This document shows positions 1 to 13,144 of a stretch of DNA of 64,000 bases, one piece after another (positions within the stretch are counted from its first letter, which is position 1; each line of letters opens with the position of its first letter). A model generated the notes under the pieces. It was not told the DNA's origin and did no database searches. It saw only the letters and a program-made list of their open reading frames with translations. The DNA lies in contig JAWPHD010000135.1 of assembly GCA_037043455.1 (NCBI GenBank), positions 372,001 through 436,000 of the forward strand, read 5' to 3'. The position numbers and the translations under genes are program-made. Source of the DNA: Cyrtodaria siliqua (Eukaryota > Mollusca > Bivalvia > Adapedonta > Hiatellidae).

Positions 1-469
1 GAATGTACGTGTAGGTTTTAAGTATTTCATTTTGTATCACATTCTTACATGTAAGGTAAAATATGTGTATGCGTTAGTCTTATATACACGCGTGGTAGCT
101 ATAACGTGCGTTCTTATTAATACCGTGTCGTATGAACAATAAGACGTTTCATAAGTCTTATTTCGTGGACCAGATATAGTGCTCGTGTTTTTTTGATCCA
201 CATTTCTTTAAAGGGACACACTTGAAATGTTTATCAAGCATTGAAATCAGCGTCTCGATTTATTTATCCAGTAGCATTTTGACTATAAACCTGCTTGCAT
301 ACAATTTAATTACATTCTGAGATTAATTTGTTTCGTCTTAGTCTACCATAAGTTTATGTATTTAGACAGCAATCTAATTGCGTAATAAAACAAAATATAT
401 TCGGTGTAACGATGCAATTTTAACACTATTAACTTTAGATTACTTTGGAGAAACCATTCAAATGTGACC

Positions 470-970
470 AGTCTATGGATTGGCTTATCGTTTGGTCAAT
501 CCACATGGTCAATGATCATTTATCATAAATATATACTGAAACGAAAAAGAAACGCAAACCGGGAATTTCCGCTATATATTGTATGTACTGCAGTTAATCG
601 TAAGAAATTTCCGTTCGGAAAAACGTCTAAAACAGCAACTAGTATTCCTTCAAAGTTGCATTATTGGCCGAGTACTTGTTTGGCTCTGGCATGTGAGCAA
701 ACTTAGGATGCACATTTTTGCAAACTCTTCATTAAATACATTACTAAAATGGCTCAATTTTTCAAAGAGAAACTTCAACATTTATGAATTTACAAAGTGT
801 ACTGCGATAAAACTTCTACAACATCACAGTTGTATCCTTTCTCTAACTAACTGCAACTTTTTGTTTACACAACATCTTTGAATTTCTTTGGAATAGTATG
901 TGAATTAAGTGTGCAGTATATACAATATATATAGTGGAAATTCCCGAGTCTGATTACGTGTTTAACTAAC
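470..970 (+). repeat. interspersed repeat related to duplicated segments at 41.4-41.9 and 43.5-43.8 kb
   Basis: ATATACTGAAACGAAAAAG followed by TTTCCGCTATATATTGTATG, and later CTTCAACATTTATGAATTT, reappear inverted around 41.56-41.87 kb. The two ATACTGAAAG...GAAACGCATAAT blocks at 41.38 and 41.84 kb face each other, suggesting a DNA-transposon-derived repeat with inverted ends. Confidence 0.5.
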
Positions 971-1159
971 CAATGCTAAAACAAAACACCACAAATGGAA
1001 AATACTGTTTTATATTCATGTATTTCTACAACATTTTTTAGTTTCAGTTTTAAAACAGATGATGGCATTTGTAATGCATTGACTTAAAAATCATTTGAAC
1101 ATAAAGTCATTGTTTTAAAAAAAAGGATAATGTAATATCAATTGAAAGGAGTATATTTT

Positions 1160-1290
1160 TTTTTTCAGAATTGTTCAAATACATTATTGTTGCATTAACT
1201 TGATAAAAAAAATTAAACGAACCATAAACCACGAAAAGGCTCGTGGAGAAGTTATTTCCTGACTATGGTTACGCGCCATTGTTGGCTGTT
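1160..1290 (+). repeat. interspersed repeat copy
   Basis: TTGTTCAAATACATTATTGT, then GCATTAACTTGATAAAA and later ACTATGGTTACGCGCCA, are shared with 5.68-5.97 kb. Nothing else is recognised in 1-470 or 970-2040. Confidence 0.5.
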
Positions 1291-2039
1291 TTAAACTTGG
1301 CAATAAAATCGCAGTTTATTACAACGCTAGCATCGTGTGTAGATATCGCATAGGTGCTAATATTGGTAATTTCATAACGTTTCTTTTATTTATTTTTTAA
1401 GAAATCTAGACCGGAAGTCTCATGACATCAGGTTTTGGAATAGATGTCTTTATAAACAAAAAAGATGATTTGCATGATGTACCGCCTTCACGAATTAATT
1501 GATGCACCATACTAAAATAACAGGTTTTGAACTGTTTTAAAAAGACACTAAATATGATCATTTGTATAATTATATTAAACTCGGGTAGAAAGAAATAACA
1601 ATGTGCGATATTTTTAAAAATCATTATTGCAGAGTGCCACTTTAAACAGTTCATGTTTTATAATATAATGGTTCGTGTAGGTTGCATTCGTCTAGCCTAG
1701 AAGAATTCATATATATACTCGGTAAAAAACGTTTTGGACCAGGGTATATAAAGTCATATATAAAAATCAAACTAGTGGACAAAATGTAAGTATCTTTCCT
1801 TAGTAACCAAGGTCTACTCTACCCGGTTAATTTGGTACCAGGAAAATTAAATTCCAAACAAGATTTGATTTTAAAAAAATATCGCGAATACACAAAGGGT
1901 CTGTAAAAAATGTTGCAAAGTCCATACAAAGTAATAGTTACGGACACATTCGAGTAACCAATAAAAAGATTAATATATTTTCGCAAACTTTCATTGTAAA
2001 CGATAATTATTGTTGATTGTTGATCTATTGTGAATTATC

Positions 2040-2110
2040 AACTGAGATCATAAGGGTTATGGTCATGGTTCAGCGATTATTATACGAGTTCGAACCCTGC
2101 CATGGTCCAA
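2040..2110 (+). repeat. tRNA-like remnant
   Basis: GAGTTCGAACCC is a good box B and GGTTATGGTCATGGTTCAG a poor box A. Probably an old SINE head in intergenic DNA. Confidence 0.25.
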
Positions 2111-2923
2111 AACTTCTTTTACAGAGTATATATAAAGGTAAATAATACATTTCATAATTAATCGTTTTAGTTTGAAACAGGGAAGCAAATTCAAAACCGG
2201 AAGTAACCTAATTTATAATCTGCAACATCGAGATTCTTATAATTTTATGTGGATATCGAATAATTTGTGAGATTATTTTCTCATTATTATCTATTTAAAA
2301 TCGCTATAAAATGGATGGAGGAACGTTAATTCAACGCTACAATAAAAATTGTAAATTGTTTTTCACATTTGATGACGTAATATAAGTTTACAGATCATGT
2401 ACGCCTGGTTGAATTCTTGAATTAGATCCTTATCGCGGAGGTAATTAACACCTCTGCCTGCCCCTCTAATCCTTATGAAAACACTCCAATTAGTGGCTAA
2501 GGACGTATGCTTGTCAGGAGTTTATGCCTCAAGGAGTTATTTGGTCAGATAATTATGTCATTAATTAACACTGGGAAATGAATGTTTTGATCCACTTTAA
2601 AGGGATCGCGGCACGGTTTTAAAGGGTCGCGGTCAGATTAAGTATCGCGGCCTGTCTGTTTCAAAAGTAAGGGATCGCGGCACCGATACGCCATAAATGG
2701 CTGGGGAAGACCCTGGTCTAGGATTCTTAGATACATTGTAATTGAATATTCATAATCATAGATACATACGACACGATAATTAAAACTAGCTAGTTTACAG
2801 AACAAACAAAGAATGATGTTTTATTTATAGAATAAAGGTATCAACAAGTTATCATGCTGACATTTTAACTGCAATTAAAGAAAAATCCATCTATTTTGTT
2901 CACAATGCAAAGAGAATAATAAA

Positions 2924-3045
2924 TGGGTATTTTCATGCACCCTATATCAGGCCTGAGACGCTATATCAGCCCTCGAGCTGAGAGCTTTAGCTCGAGGGCT
3001 GATATGGGTCGAGGGCCTGATGTAGGGTGTGATATGAAAATACAC
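2924..3045. repeat. foldback hairpin, ~120 bp
   Basis: GTATTTTCATGCACCCTATA with GCTATATCAGCCCTCGAGCT on the left pairs with AGCTCGAGGGCTGATATGGG with GGTGTGATATGAAAATAC on the right around a short GAGAGCTTT loop, making a long near-perfect stem. The surrounding 2.1-4.97 kb shows nothing else recognisable. Confidence 0.7.
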
Positions 3046-4967
3046 ATTTTTATTCTGTTTATCATATACTTGAGCAATGACTTTGCTGAACTGCCAAATT
3101 CAACTAATTTACTGCGCTTTTTTTCCAGGGAGAATTAATAAATGTAATCACATTTGTATGTTTTCATTCACGTATGTCGCGTAAACTTGTGTAGATATAA
3201 ACGACATTTCTTTCCGAAATTTGATTTAAAATGAATGTCATTGACTTTGAAATTGTCTAATTCAGAAAGTGAATGGTCACGAAAGTGAATGGTCACAAGT
3301 GGTTATTTTATCCACGGATGGTTCTATATAATTGAGTTTATTATAAAGTTGTTAAACTATCTTTGTGGTCCGTGTATTATGCCTTATTTATTTCTTTATT
3401 TGACTTTTATCTATCTATCATCCATTTTATTTCATCCTCATTACTAGTCAAGTCATTTCCGTAGAGGTATGGTCAAAGATGACAGCTCAACGTACACATG
3501 TAGATGTATCGCCAATAATCTGGCGCGAAAGCAGGATGACAAACAGACGACATACGATACGAGTGACACATCGTATACAATCGTAACTAATCGGTAATTT
3601 CCGTATCACTCCTCTGAAAGAATCATAATGAATATTCGGTTATTTCCGTGATATGACATTTTTTAACCGTGTGATGAAGCTTTATTGCCCGGCAACTACA
3701 TCCTGATTGATATGACTGCCTAAGTCTATATCGTAACAACGTATTTATATGGAAGTTTGTGATAAAATCTCATACTCAACGAGTACTAAGATAACTGAAT
3801 ACAATTATTGAAGCAAATTGTTCTGCATATTATTACCTAATTTTGATTATATCGCACCAATACTACATTTTAAACCTAAAAATATATGCAGGGAAATGCG
3901 ATTGTAGAGATAAGAGAATCAGGCACTTCTGAAAACACCATGAGAGAAGTGAAAATCAAACAGAGTATATTAATACCTATATATACGCATATAAACATGT
4001 CAATATTACCGATCACCCGTGAAATTCTCTTAAACATACGCTTGAGCAGTAAAATACAATACTAATCTCTTATTACTCTGTTTTAAAACACACTTTTAGA
4101 TATGTGTATTTCTCCCTCATAACATTAGATATAATAACCATGATAACATACACTGTTCTTAGATAAAATATTTAGTAATATAACTAACATTAATAAACAT
4201 GTACACTGTAGAACTTAAATAAAAAGAAACAAAAAAATAATATAAAAATGCTTACCTGTGAAATGTAAGTCGTTTCATCTCTTTTAAATCCATCTTCTAT
4301 ATACTGACTGTATCAATATGTTTTTCAACGTGTCAAAAACGCCCACTAATACACTAAACCACCAGATGCTAAACCAGATGCACCAGCTGTTATTTAGACA
4401 ACCGGTGGACGAGTCTATTTTGCCAATAAGGGGTGATAAGTTATCTGTCGCTATGAAGAGTTGGTTTAATTGAATCAGTATTTTAATTACAATAATTCCT
4501 GTATGTGAATTACAAGAAATCAATATTGTAAATTTAATAAGATTAAACAAATGACTTTGTTGGAAATTATTGTCACAATGACAAAAGAGTAATATAGAAT
4601 TTTTAAAAAAAAATCCTAAATGGTATCTTCCAGAAATTATAATTTGGATTTAGTTGAATTTTAGCTGTGTTTCGAGCCTTATGGAAGAAATATATTATTT
4701 GCGATGTATTATTTCCACGGATTTAAAGAAATTGAAGGTAAGAATGAATATTTATTATTTTTTAAGTTGCTAATATATAAAAAAGTGAATATTAAATAAT
4801 ACAGAAGGTTCTTGATTTATACTAATAAACCACAGATTTATCGTGTCGTTATGTTTTATAGAGTATACATTTGCATGATATAGCAGTGGCATTTCAGTTG
4901 TATATATATATATAAATGTTATTTCGGATTAAAAGTTTCTTTAATATAATACTGCATACATGTCCGT

Positions 4968-4971
<4 letters not shown>

Positions 4972-5021
<50 letters not shown>
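4972..5021. repeat. (CT)n microsatellite
   Basis: About 25 uninterrupted CT dinucleotides. The flanks from 3.05 to 5.68 kb are AT-rich intergenic sequence without a gene I can support. Confidence 0.95.
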
Positions 5022-5023
<2 letters not shown>

Positions 5024-5679
5024 GGGATAATGTAGGGTCCTTATATATAAGGACTCTGGATAATGTGAACTATCGAGTTTTATTTTTCACTGCCAGTTGT
5101 TGCAACTTTATTTAGAGGGAAAAAAACTGTTAATTTTAAATATTTAACTTTAACTTGGAAATGTCCTAACTAAGAAATTGAGTGGTAGTTTTTGAAAATC
5201 GGTCAAGTGCATTGTAGTATTATTAAGATATATATCGTTGTTTTGACATACACAGACATACGGATAAGGGATGCACGGGCGGATTCATTCGTATGCGAAT
5301 TAAAATATCAAGTACTACATATAACGCGAAGCTAGAATTTGACAAATTGAAGTAAACCGTACATTAATTTATATATAGCCACATAGGACATCATTCTAAA
5401 AACAAAATTACAAATAAATGAAAGTTTAAAACCAGACAATATTATTAAATTTCAGATCGTGTTTAGTCATGGCGTGTAATACTTGTAATGCGTGTAATGC
5501 ACTTGAAGAGTAAAGAAAGTCATCAATGGGGTTACATTTTTACGTGCTGTTCGATGTAAAATTACTTTGAATAAACGCAGACTTACTGTTATCTTTAACA
5601 GTTTGCATTATACACTATTATAGATAAACATCACGCAAATAAACGCAAGGTAGTAATTCCGGATTTGTATTTTTTTAGA

Positions 5680-5975
5680 ATTGTTCAGCTACATTATTTC
5701 TTTATTAACTTGATAAAATTAAACTAAATAAGTCATTGATCACTTAAAGAATTTACACTGAACATTTAAAATAAAAGACCCGAGAAGGTATATCTATCCC
5801 AACTATGGTTACGCGCTAGAGATAGCAATTTTAAACTTTTTAAACTTGGCGGTAACAAAAATCGTAATAGAATGCGTTCTAACAAGCCTAGTCTTCCGTG
5901 TATTCCAGTCGTAATTGTGGAATTGTTCAAATACATTATTGTTGCATTAACTTGATAAAATAAATTAAATTTTAG
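5680..5975 (+). repeat. interspersed repeat, two partial copies
   Basis: TTGTTCAGCTACATTATTTC (5682) and TTGTTCAAATACATTATTGT (5923) each precede an AACTTGATAAAA block. AACTATGGTTACGCGCTAGA lies between them, as in the 1.16-kb copy. Confidence 0.5.
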
Positions 5976-6463
5976 GTCTCCCTAAAATACATCCTCAATA
6001 ACATCAATAAGGATGTTTTCTACCAACCATATTATGTTCACGACATAAGACTTCGCTCCGCTTCATAATGCTATGCATCTATGCATTTTGAGCACACATG
6101 TGTAACACTGTGTGCGATTGCGTTACAAAAGTGAGAATTTCAAAGTAACTATTCACTGCCACCTGACAGTTATCCATATCGTACAAACTCGATAACTTCG
6201 TAGACTATCGGAACTTGAGGCTGTTCCGAATCATATAATTGCGGTGTTAGGTATAGTTGCATGTGAAATGGATACTTTCTGCATGAAAACAAAATAGAAT
6301 CTAAAAACACGTCTGCATTTTAGAGTGCGTCCATAGTAATTTCAATAAAGTAACATGGTAATTCAGGGGTTTATATGTGGGAAAGGGTTGAACACGTGAC
6401 GAAATCAGCTTAATCTCCCTGGTGGCTGGTCCGAAAATATGTAAATAAGTTTGAGCAGACCAG

Positions 6464-6924
6464 TAGGTCATATACCACTATCGCACTTCCCATAGGCCTC
6501 CATTATAGCCATTTGGCCTACAACTCCTATTCCTATATCCGAACTGATGATAAAACCTAAATGTTTTTAAAGAACTATCTTAGAGACATTCAAAAATGAC
6601 CAGCAAATTGGGACTATTATATTGCGTTCAGCCTCTAATATTGCACTGAAGGTGGGCACTCCCAGAATGGCAGTAAAGACATTTTACTTTTACAAATATA
6701 CTCTCAGTACAATTGTACCCATAAAAATGCAAATTTCAGTCAACATATCCTAACTGAACATGTTTTATGTTTGAAATATATATTTTGGATGTTTTATGGG
6801 GATTTGTTATGATTTGGATAATTTTATCAGAATCTACCTTACAATCTGACTATATGCCCTAATAGACCTATACTTTTTTCAACCAATCAGAAGCCCCAAA
6901 TCAATAGTGGTATGGGTGCCAGTA
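6464..6924 (+). mobile_element. MITE family with ATACCACTAT ends, copy 1
   Basis: AGGTCATATACCACTAT near 6465 and ATAGTGGTAT near 6906 are inverted ends. The inner sequence (CATAGGCCTCCATTATAGCC, GTTTTATGGGG) matches the copy at 14.69-15.11 kb in the opposite orientation. Confidence 0.72.
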
Positions 6925-7097
6925 AGCGAGTTGTCTACTATACTGTCTCTGTTTAAAAGAAACTAACCCGCCAAATAACTGCACAATTTCACTACAAAAC
7001 CGATTATTAAAACACAATCCAGATGTTCGGGTCCGTATCTAGCCCCATAAAACGGTTGCGGTAGTGCATTGATAGGGTAAAATAGTCCGTTTTCAAC

Positions 7098-7440
7098 TAA
7101 AAGGATTAAACAATGTGTTAATTAAACCAGTCATTAACCATTATGCGTCGAGCTAGCGAAGCGAGCGAGAATTCTTTTTATACTGAGGGCGTGCAACGAA
7201 ATTTTTTATCACAAAAAGGATTTAACAATGTGTTAATTAAACCAGTCATTATCCATTATGCGTCGAGCGAGGGAAACGAGCGAGAATATTTTTTATACTG
7301 AGGGCGTGCATCGAAATTGTTTAACACAAAAATGATTTAACAATATGTTCATTAAACCACTCATTAACCATTATGCTTCCAGCGAGCGAAGCGAAAAAGA
7401 AAAAAATTATACTGAGAGCGTGCATCGAAATTGTTTGATA
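7098..7440 (+). repeat. ~115-bp tandem repeat, three copies
   Basis: Copies start near 7102, 7217 and 7333, each with AACAATGTGTTAATTAAACC (or variant), a CATTATGCGTCGAGC stretch, GCGAGCGAGA and a TACTGAGGGCGTGCA stretch. Divergence grows toward the third copy. Confidence 0.85.
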
Positions 7441-8246
7441 TTTTATCTACAAAACTTTATTGGGGGCGCCGGGTGCGCTAGGGCGTACGATATACTAAAA
7501 AAAGTAAAATGTACGTATGTGATGGATAACTCGAAAGTATATGAAAGTAAGTATGAAACTAACATGTTCCGACGCGATTCTAACTCGTATGTACCTGATA
7601 CGTATGTTACTGGGCTTATATTACGGTAGCATAGCGTACGGCTGTCACAGTCACATCGACACGTGTCAGTATTACTAACGTTCGCGTTAGCTGTCTCGTT
7701 CGACGTATATGTGAGCACCATCATCATATAATCTTGATATTTGTTTTAATTCATATTTCATATAAATCATATTTTATATTTTAATATGAAATAGTTCATA
7801 TCCATTAAACATATTTTCAGGAGTGTGTGGTTAACATAAACACGTATGTTAACATAAACAAGTACGCTACTTAACGACTTAACAGATCAACTTAAATTGT
7901 TGACATAGTTTGCAGGTGTATTTACAAGAATTTGCTTATAGACTTTTTCAGAAACCAGAAACTTAAAGATGAAATTTGTCCTAAATCAACAAATCCGTTG
8001 TTGATATGTTTTTAATTATTAAATATCATTATAAATACGATGATTACTATGCTATTGATGTATGTTTAGTGAAAATATGTTTTTAAAGATAAAAACCGAA
8101 AAGACGAACAGGCTTCGCTAAAAAATTGAAAAAAAATCAAAGGGGGAAAACTCTTCCTCGTAAAACCGGAAGTGACGTCATTGGGAACAAAACGAAACCA
8201 TTTGTACATAGGGAAAGCACGCAAAAACAGTATAGTGTGTGTGAAA

Positions 8247-8456
8247 ATGTCGGAATTAAGCGACTATGATGCTGAGTCAGATGAAATTCCCATGATAAGA
8301 CGGTTGCACAATGTGCAACCTTACGATTTTGAGCCATAATTCGTTTCTGAGGATGAAAATACCTCGGATTCATCAACCGATGAGGAAGTTGAACGCGGTG
8401 CAGGTGCAAATGAAGAACTTGGTTCTGTTGAAATTGTTTTCATAGAAATTCTGACT
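8247..8456 (+). pseudogene. broken N-terminus resembling P2X7-like/QPYxFEP proteins
   Basis: An ATG at 8247 opens a Ser/Asp/Glu-rich N-terminus (MSELSDYDAESDE) followed by VQPYDFEP. An acidic stretch plus (Q/R)PY.FEP is typical of the N-terminus of a large invertebrate family with a C-terminal P2X7-type cysteine domain. The TAA at 8337, just after FEP, interrupts the frame, which then stays open in the same acidic style (SEDENTSDSSTDEE) up to a possible donor CTGACT|GTAAGT at 8456. No downstream cysteine-rich exon was found. Probably a dead copy. Confidence 0.4.
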
Positions 8457-8937
8457 GTAAGTCACCAGCAACGCTGCAATATCTCGGTACATTTACACTA
8501 AGCGTGAAATGCAGTATATTCCGAATGAATGAACATGGTCTATTACTTGTACATTAATACGAGCGTCAGATTAAGGACTTTATTTTTGCCGAAAAGTAGA
8601 CATTGAAAAAATATATTTTGAGTCTAGTAGGTATAATTGATAAATAAATAAATAAATGAAACAGCATCTAATTTCTATAGTATTCTATATACCATAAGTC
8701 CCCGCCGCCTCCAAACACTCTATAGTGGTGTGTGAGATTCGGATTTGCAGTATGACACGCTTTCTCCACGTGCCCCCAACTAACAATATACCACACACCG
8801 ACTAATCAACTATTGCGGTGCCCTATTGAAGTACAGCCTAATCAGGGTACATACGTCGGTATATGACAAAAGCACGCACCATTTAGGGAAACGTAGTTTT
8901 ATGATATGCCTACATTTCCTGTATATTGCAATGCCGT

Positions 8938-8990
8938 GAGCGGTGCAATACCGCCCGTGAGCGGTGCAATACCGCCGCGGCGAGCCGCAT
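8938..8990 (+). repeat. short GC-rich direct repeat pair
   Basis: CCGTGAGCGGTGCAATACCG occurs twice in tandem, followed by GCGGCGAGCCGC. A small GC island in otherwise featureless sequence; nothing supportable is seen from 9.0 to 10.47 kb. Confidence 0.6.
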
Positions 8991-10494
8991 ATTGCACAAG
9001 ACGGATATATGATGCGTGAGAAACTAGTTCATCGCGCACGAAGACCAAAAAATACTATGATCTAAATAATATAGTCAAATGTATTATGAGCACGACATTA
9101 TGTATTATGTACATGTAGAGATCGAAAAAACAGACCTAACAGATCAAATTTTTGATTTAGAATATAAAGTATATATATATGCTTGTAAAGCACTTAGATT
9201 TCTTACTGCATGAGGTAAAAGCCGTTATTGTTGTTGTTTTGCCATGCAACATTACTGAACTAATATAATAGCTAGTAACATTATCAATTTTCTGCCTTTT
9301 AATAGACATCCATGAAACATTTTGTCATTATTTTCAAGTCCAAAGACCGATATTTAACTCTATATAAATCTATAACACTATTGGAAGAAGAAGGTGTATA
9401 ATTAAAAAAAAAAATAATAAAAAAATACTACAAAGTATATATTGAAACAACGACACAGTGTTTATTTCACCGAATTCATTTACATTTATATGCTAAACCT
9501 TTTTATATGCTAAACCTTTTTAGCAATCTTTTGAAAAAGACGGCTACATTATATTAGCGCCGTTCACGTAAGACGCATGCATCTAATTCAACAGCTAAAC
9601 AATCACGATGTACAGATCTAAGACTATATACCTTTCTACAATTTATCCTACACATACCCGAGGAATTGCTAAGATAACTGAACAAAAACTTCTATCCTAC
9701 CTCATTTAATAATTTCTTCCTCAACGCCGGTCGAATCGGCGATTAAAACTTGCTCGGAGACGGCGGGGTTAGGCACTTCTCATTTTTGTAAGAAAATATT
9801 GTTGGTATCGCTGTTGTTTTTAATCTGCATGGCCGTTTGTCCTCCAAATTCAATGAAAATGAAACCAAAGGATGGACTTCCCACGAAACAAACTCAAAGT
9901 GTTTACTACAAACTCGCGCGTCTTTCGAAGGTTCCCATTTTTTTTGACGCGACGGGCGATTTTCGTCGACAGCGGTCCACCCACACTTAAAATCTTAATG
10001 TATTATTAACCTGATTAGGAAAACGAAAGAAACTGATGTTATTAGATTGTCCTTTTTTATGCACACTTTGACACCCAGCTACAGCACACGGCATTTTTAA
10101 CACGTACCATAAAACGTAATCCTACATAGACAATACTATACAACTCAATGCGACACCGCTAATCGTTTGGTACCAATGACGTCACAGGATCACGTGACAC
10201 TTACCTGACTTCAAAAAGGGCGAAACTCGAAGCGTGTGCGCTATGAGATAAAATTGGCTACTGTGAGAAAACGGGACAACCAATAAGTGTAATATTTGAA
10301 CAGATTGTATATTATATACATATATTTCAGAATATATGCTCAAAAGACACGCTATATTTCACCTTTAAGGAAGAAGAGACAGGTGGATCACATAACTATT
10401 CTCCTAAGCTTACGAAACAGAGCGAACATGTTTTTTCATTATGTATTGCATTATGTTAAATTTGATATTTCGACTTGATCGATGTTCAGATTGG

Positions 10495-10556
10495 TGCTGC
10501 TACTACTACTGCTGCTACGACTGTTACTGCTGCTAATGCAACTACTGCTGCTTCTG

Positions 10557-10603
<47 letters not shown>

Positions 10604-10925
10604 GATGTTGCTCTGCTGCTACTTATACTGCTAATGCTGCTGTTCTGCTGCAGCTACTACTATTTATACTGCTGCTTCTGCAGCTTCAACTACTGCTGCT
10701 GCTGCTACTAATAGTACTACTACTACTGCTGTTGCTACTACTAGTCTACTACTGCTACTATTTATACTACTACAAATATTATTATTATTAGTAGTAATAG
10801 TATTAGTAGCAGTAGTAGTAGCAGTTCTAAAAGTAGTAGTAGTAGTAGCAGTAGTAGTGTAGTAGCAGGAGCAGTTGTTTAAGGTATAGTATTATCATCA
10901 ATGAAAGCCGTAGTAGTAGTAGTAA
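10495..10925. repeat. trinucleotide array that switches strand: CTA/CTG half then TAG half
   Basis: From 10495 to about 10765 the sequence is CTA/CTG/TAC triplets; from about 10780 to 10925 it is TAG/CAG-type triplets, the reverse complement. The two halves form a very large imperfect inverted repeat. Confidence 0.85.
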
Positions 10926-11584
10926 TTGTTTTGGTATTTATATGCACTCGTTCTTCATCGTTTTACGCTCCTAAAGTCTCGCAATATTGTTATTGAAGAT
11001 GCTGAAGAACTCATGCATATATCCCCATACATATCTAATAACCTATAATTATTCAAAAAAATATACCACTTTTAAGTTAGAGAGATTTCTCTTTAACTTC
11101 AGGATGTATCTCTTTTTAACGAGATATCTCTGTTCTTTGAGAGATATCTGTTTTTAAGAGATATCTCTCGCTCTGATGACCTTTGTGTATTCGTGTTGAT
11201 ACGAAAGCTCATTCGCCACTGTATTGGTAACACATTGGCGAATACTATCCCACATATTGTAGGTTAAGCACATATGTCACCAGGGAAGCTATATTATTCA
11301 GGAAACTTGTGATTGAAAAAAATCATTGTTCACCGTCTAGATGTAATATGCGTTGGTTTTAGTGTAGACCCATGCCTGTTACAAGAAAAAGGTTACCATG
11401 CTAAAGCACGATAAAATATAAGTTTTATCACTTCGAGATGAAAATAAATCCTATATTCAGGACAAACCAACAAATATCCTCTATAAATTTTATTTAAATT
11501 ATGTAGTTATTCGTTTAAAAAGTGTCTCGTCAGTTGATTGTGTAAATCACAAAAACTACATATTCATGGTCTTTTCTTCTTATT

Positions 11585-13140
11585 GTGACAAAACGAAGAA
11601 ATTACCTCGTTATTACATGAATAGGATTTACACATGACTCAAAACACAGTTTGTTGTTACTTGGCACTACTGCGGCATTGGATAGGATCTACAAAAGACT
11701 CAAAACACAGTTTGTTGTTACATGGATCTACGAAAGGCTCAAAAAGCAGTTTGTTGTTACTGGGCACTACTGCTGCAAAACGAGGAAATTTCCTCGTTTT
11801 CAGATGGATAGGATTATACATGACTAAAAACACAGTTTGTTGTTACTTGGCACTACTGCGGCAAAACGAGGAAATTTCCTCGTTTTTACAGGGATGGGAT
11901 CTACAAAAGTTTCAAAACTCAGTTTGTTGTTACTGGGCACTACTGCTGCAAAACGAGGAAATTTCCTCGTTTTTAGATGGATAGGATTTATACATGACTA
12001 AAAACACAGTTTGTTGTTACTTGGCACTACTGCGGCAAAACGAGGAAATTTCCTCGTTTTTACAGGGATGGGATCTACAAAAGTTTCAAAACTCAGTTTG
12101 TTGTTACTGGGCACTACTTCTGCAAAACGAGGAAATTTCCTCGTTTTTACATGGATAGGATTTACACATGACTCAAAACACAGTTTGTTGTTACTTGGTT
12201 CTACTGCGGCAAAAAACGAGGAAATTTAGTCGTTTTTACAGGGATGGGATCTACAAAAGTTTCAAAACGCAGTTTGTTGTTACTGGGCACTACTGCTGCA
12301 AAACGAGGAAATTTCCTCGTTTTTACATGGATAGGATTTACACATGACTCAAAACACAGTTTGTTGTTACTTGGTTCTACTGCGGCAAAAAACGAGGAAA
12401 TTTCCTCGTTTTTACAGGGATGGGATCTACAAAAGTTTCAAAACGCAGTTTGTTGTTACTGGGCACTACTGCTGCAAAACGAGGAAATTTCCTCGTTTTT
12501 GCATGGATAGGATTTACACATGACTCAAAACACTGTTTGTTGTTACTTGGCACTACTGCTGCAAAACGAGGAAATTTCCTCGTTTTTATACACATGATTC
12601 AAAATACAGTTTGTTGTTACTTGGTTCTACTGCGGCAAAAAACGAGGAAATTTCCTCGTTTTTTCATGGATATCTACAAAAGACTTAAAACACAGCTTGT
12701 TGTTACTGGGCACTACTGCTGTAAAACGAGGAAATTTCCTCGTTCTTCCATGGATAGGATTTACACATGACTCAAAACACAGTTTGTTATCACTTTTACT
12801 GGGCACTACTGAGGCAAAACGAGGAAATTTCCTCGATTTTACATGGATCGGCATAACTGCGACAAAACGAGGAAATTTCCTCGCCTTTTGTACATGTACT
12901 TTAATTTGATTGTGTTTGTTCATTGTACATACCTCTTAAAAATAAAGATTGATACTATATATTGTTTTACGTTGTTGTTACTGGGCACGACTGCTGCAAA
13001 ACGAGGAAATTTCCTCGTTTTTGCATGGATAGGATTTCCACATAACTCAAAACACTGTTTGTTGTTACTGGGCACTACTGCTGCAAAACGAGGAAATTTC
13101 CTCTTTTTTATGCCATGAAAATGCGAGGAAATTTCCACGC
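11585..13140 (+). repeat. ~87-bp satellite array carrying a perfect palindrome in nearly every unit
   Basis: About 18 units. Most carry CGAGGAAATTTCCTCG flanked by A-runs and T-runs (24-bp perfect palindrome overall). Palindromes start near 11777, 11863, 11950, 12036, 12124, 12211, 12299, 12388, 12476, 12562, 12637, 12723, 12815, 12861, 12993 and 13083. Two unit types alternate (GGATAGGATTTACACATGAC versus GGATGGGATCTACAAAAG), giving a ~174-bp higher-order period. It sits about 0.8 kb past the SLC23 stop codon. Confidence 0.93.
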
Positions 13141-13144
13141 TCGT

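Noticed and set aside
11634..13138. Many long open frames on both strands in the satellite array
   Set aside because: They are repeats of the ~87-bp unit read through; the encoded peptides repeat with the DNA period and no splice or start context supports them.
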